A stretch of 16,891 nt of DNA, from contig CAJPPE010000007.1 in NCBI GenBank assembly GCA_905372345.1, positions 1 to 16,891 of the forward strand, written 5' to 3'. Positions 14,795-16,891 of the stretch are shown here, one piece after another. Made by a program: the position numbers and the translations under genes. The notes under the pieces were generated by a model. It made no database searches. It saw nothing but the letters and a program-made list of their open reading frames with translations, and was not told the origin of the DNA. The first letter of the stretch is position 1, and the number at the start of each line of letters is the position of its first letter. Source of the stretch: an uncultured Treponema sp. Its GTDB lineage: Bacteria; Spirochaetota; Spirochaetia; Treponematales; Treponemataceae.

Positions 14795-16840
14795 TTAGAT
14801 TTCTTTAATTCCTGACTTAGCCTTTCGTCTGCCTCGTCCAGAATCAACAGAGCCTGCTTTTTTTGCCTTAACAGCACCTCTCTTGGAGCCTCGGCGTTTA
14901 GCAGGAGCACTTACAGCCTCAGCTGCGGGAGCTTCAATGGCAGGGGTGCTGTTCAACATATCGATAAACTGAGAGCGGCCGGAAGCCTCACCGGCTTTAG
15001 GATCATCCTCGGCAGCTGCAAAGCTTTGTGCAATATCGGCACGAACTGTGGATCGTCGGCGGCTGAATGAAGCAAATGCAGCATCGGCAAAGCCTTTTGA
15101 TACACCGTGCAAGAATTCGTTGAGCACGTTAGCCATTCCGTCCAATGTAGCCTTCTTTCTCTTGATTGATGTGATATCAAGATCAAGCAAAAGACCGGGC
15201 TGAATGTGGAAGGGGTTGATTAAATAATCGAATTTGTTGAATTCGGCTTCTAAGAAAGAAAGTCTGTCTTCGATAACGCGTCTTTCGATAGGATACTGAT
15301 AATCATATAAATCCTTCATTCTCTTGCGCATAATAATAATCTTCTTGCGGAGCTTATCCTTTTCGTAGACATAGGTTCTATTCATCTTTTCAACTTCTGT
15401 TTCGGGAGGCTTAACAAAGGAGATTTCATCCCAAACATGAGCCGTATCTTCGTATACGGGTTCACCTGAGGGCTCTTTGTACTTTCGCTTGATGAATTTC
15501 TTGTACCTATCTGCCAAATCATCGAAGTCTGAGAGCTTTGTCATAAACTTGGATTTGTCATAATTAGCTCTTACTACGTCCCACAAGTGCTGAATTTCCG
15601 TTTCGAAAGAGCTCATCATTACTTCATAAGCCTGTCTTTCTGCGATTAATTGAGCATTGTCATAGTACTTGAGGCGGATTTGATATCTTTCATCAGGAAG
15701 ATTGGAAATATCGGTGTCATCATATTCGCGCAAGATAAGCTCACGGGCATTCTTTAAGTTTTCGATGTACTGATACCCCATCTTTGATGTATCAAGAATT
15801 GAGGTAATCGAGTTAATAGCTGTGTTAAATCCGCGATTTCTGATGTTTTCAAGGTCGATAATCTTTTTGATGTTTTCTCTGATGTTAAGCTGATCAAAGG
15901 TCTCAGGATCAATTTCAGCTCTCAAATTGTTGATTCTTTCCATGAGCTGCTTTGATACTACATCGTATCTCTTGCTCTTTGGATTCTCAACATCATCATC
16001 AGTTATATCCGATACCTTATCAATTTTTGTGAAAATAATTTCACCATCCGATAACTCATCTAAGCCCTGATCGATTCTCCGATCTTTAACTTTTTCGATT
16101 TCCTTATCGATAACATCCATAAAGTGATTCGACAAGAGGTCCTTGATAAGATATTCAACAGTTGCCTGATACTGGAAGATAGGACTGATTAATTCGGAAT
16201 CAAGGATGTTTACTGAAAGTTTAACATCAGTTACAGTCTTAGGCTTGTAAAGGCTGTCTTTAAAAGCACATTTTACGATTGAGTAAGCGTTTTCACCTCG
16301 AACAAATGCACCTACGTCCGTCTTCTGCCTTAACAATGAGTTTGTTAAGGTTTCCAAATCGTTAACACCGCGCTGTACGTGGCCCTGTAAGTGTCCGTAC
16401 ATGTTTACAATCGACTTTTCAATTTCGCCTGTGTTAAACTTGTCAGCACCTCCGACTGCATCAAGAAGGGTAGCGATTTCTTTCGGAGTATAGCGGTCTA
16501 AAACCTTCATTTCCTCCCGATCGATAAATCCGCGAACCTTTTTGAGCATTTCATCTTCAGCCGTTACCATGTATCGGTTGAACATGTTCTGGTAGTTCTG
16601 GTTAAAGTAGTTATACAGCTTTTCCTTAACACCGCCCATTACGTCCAATCTTTCAAGGACTTCTTTGGGAAGTTTTGTGGTCAAGTGGTGTAACACTTTA
16701 TTTGTTTCTTCTTCAATCAGCTGATTTACTTCTTTCTGCTGATCTCGATAGTCTTGAGCCAACGAGTTTCTTGAACCGACAGCACTGGGCTTTTCGGGAT
16801 GGAACACATTAGGGCTCTGTGGTAGATCTAAATTTGCCAT
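14795..16840 (-). CDS. cfpA: Cytoplasmic filament protein A
   Basis: CfpA is the subunit of the ribbon-like cytoplasmic filaments that run along the inside of treponemal cells beneath the periplasmic flagella. Loss of the filaments is known to affect cell division and chain formation in T. denticola. The protein is 681 residues, matching the roughly 78-kDa family, and begins [20 protein letters not shown] as I recall for treponemal CfpA. It is highly charged and mostly helical with long coiled-coil-prone stretches (about 25-125 and 290-580). There is no signal peptide or membrane segment. The last 37 or so residues are Lys/Arg/Ala-rich ([18 protein letters not shown] and onward). The ATG at 16840 has AAGGAG 8 bases upstream. 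The 51 bases before it in the window are AT-rich and may hold a -10 box, but no complete promoter can be shown. A hairpin separates it from the following gene. Confidence 0.96.
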   Translation of the reverse strand: MANLDLPQSPNVFHPEKPSAVGSRNSLAQDYRDQQKEVNQLIEEETNKVLHHLTTKLPKEVLERLDVMGGVKEKLYNYFNQNYQNMFNRYMVTAEDEMLKKVRGFIDREEMKVLDRYTPKEIATLLDAVGGADKFNTGEIEKSIVNMYGHLQGHVQRGVNDLETLTNSLLRQKTDVGAFVRGENAYSIVKCAFKDSLYKPKTVTDVKLSVNILDSELISPIFQYQATVEYLIKDLLSNHFMDVIDKEIEKVKDRRIDQGLDELSDGEIIFTKIDKVSDITDDDVENPKSKRYDVVSKQLMERINNLRAEIDPETFDQLNIRENIKKIIDLENIRNRGFNTAINSITSILDTSKMGYQYIENLKNARELILREYDDTDISNLPDERYQIRLKYYDNAQLIAERQAYEVMMSSFETEIQHLWDVVRANYDKSKFMTKLSDFDDLADRYKKFIKRKYKEPSGEPVYEDTAHVWDEISFVKPPETEVEKMNRTYVYEKDKLRKKIIIMRKRMKDLYDYQYPIERRVIEDRLSFLEAEFNKFDYLINPFHIQPGLLLDLDITSIKRKKATLDGMANVLNEFLHGVSKGFADAAFASFSRRRSTVRADIAQSFAAAEDDPKAGEASGRSQFIDMLNSTPAIEAPAAEAVSAPAKRRGSKRGAVKAKKAGSVDSGRGRRKAKSGIKEI

Positions 16841-16891
16841 TCTTAACTCTCCTTACTTTTAGCAATTTTATTTGATTACAATATATATCAC

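Noticed and set aside
14953..15186. 77-codon frame on the minus strand
   Set aside because: It lies inside cfpA in another frame. The cfpA frame is clearly the coding one and the alternative protein has no recognisable features.
1..16891. Mobile elements, CRISPR arrays, tRNA or rRNA genes
   Set aside because: No transposase or integrase frames, no regularly spaced repeats and no tRNA-like or rRNA-like sequence were seen in the short intergenic gaps.

Overview
The window looks like chromosome from an oral-type Treponema, most likely T. denticola or a close relative. The base composition is AT-rich. The strongest marker is a full-length CfpA, the cytoplasmic filament protein known from treponemes. 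The order cfpA / unknown gene / ppdK matches what I recall of T. pallidum TP0748-TP0747-TP0746. All fifteen genes I can support lie on the minus strand, so transcription runs from high to low coordinates. No mobile element, tRNA, rRNA or CRISPR array was seen. No gene-free stretch exceeds about 150 bases.

Layout in the order of transcription. (1) 16840-10804: cfpA, then a protein with a C-terminal HPr-like domain, then a pyruvate phosphate dikinase (PPDK) homologue. A GC-rich hairpin follows cfpA and two hairpins follow ppdK. (2) 10701-10027: an AIM24/TIGR00266-family protein with its own strong ribosome binding site. (3) 9896-6261: a large DUF4954-type left-handed beta-helix protein, a CxxCxxCC metal-cluster protein and a YhhQ-type queuosine precursor transporter. 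(4) 6129-5896: a 77-residue two-helix membrane protein with its own promoter. (5) 5797-1: a long compact cluster behind a perfect-consensus sigma-70 promoter. It runs rplM, rpsI, recX, a HTH plus receiver regulator, a class II aldolase-type protein, a lipoprotein, a single-pass membrane protein and an FMN-dependent alpha-hydroxy-acid dehydrogenase cut off by the window edge. Gaps there are 0-14 bases, with some overlaps.

The most interesting part is the cfpA-ppdK block. The PPDK homologue keeps the phospho-histidine and the whole PEP/pyruvate site. By my eye alignment it has lost every ATP-grasp residue I can recall from the Clostridium enzyme. The gene directly upstream encodes what looks like a divergent HPr fold with a His near the position of HPr His15. 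One reading is a PEP-fed phosphotransfer pair beside the filament gene rather than an ATP-making PPDK; this is inference. All three proteins of the block also carry Lys/Ala/Pro-rich, histone H1-like stretches. Other points of note are a class II aldolase with a second, metal-ligand-less copy of its own fold, a response regulator with reversed domain order, and a strong terminator-like hairpin whose T-tract faces the strand without genes.

Several starts were moved inward because a good Shine-Dalgarno sequence sits before a later start codon (rpsI, the DUF4954 gene and the HPr-like gene).
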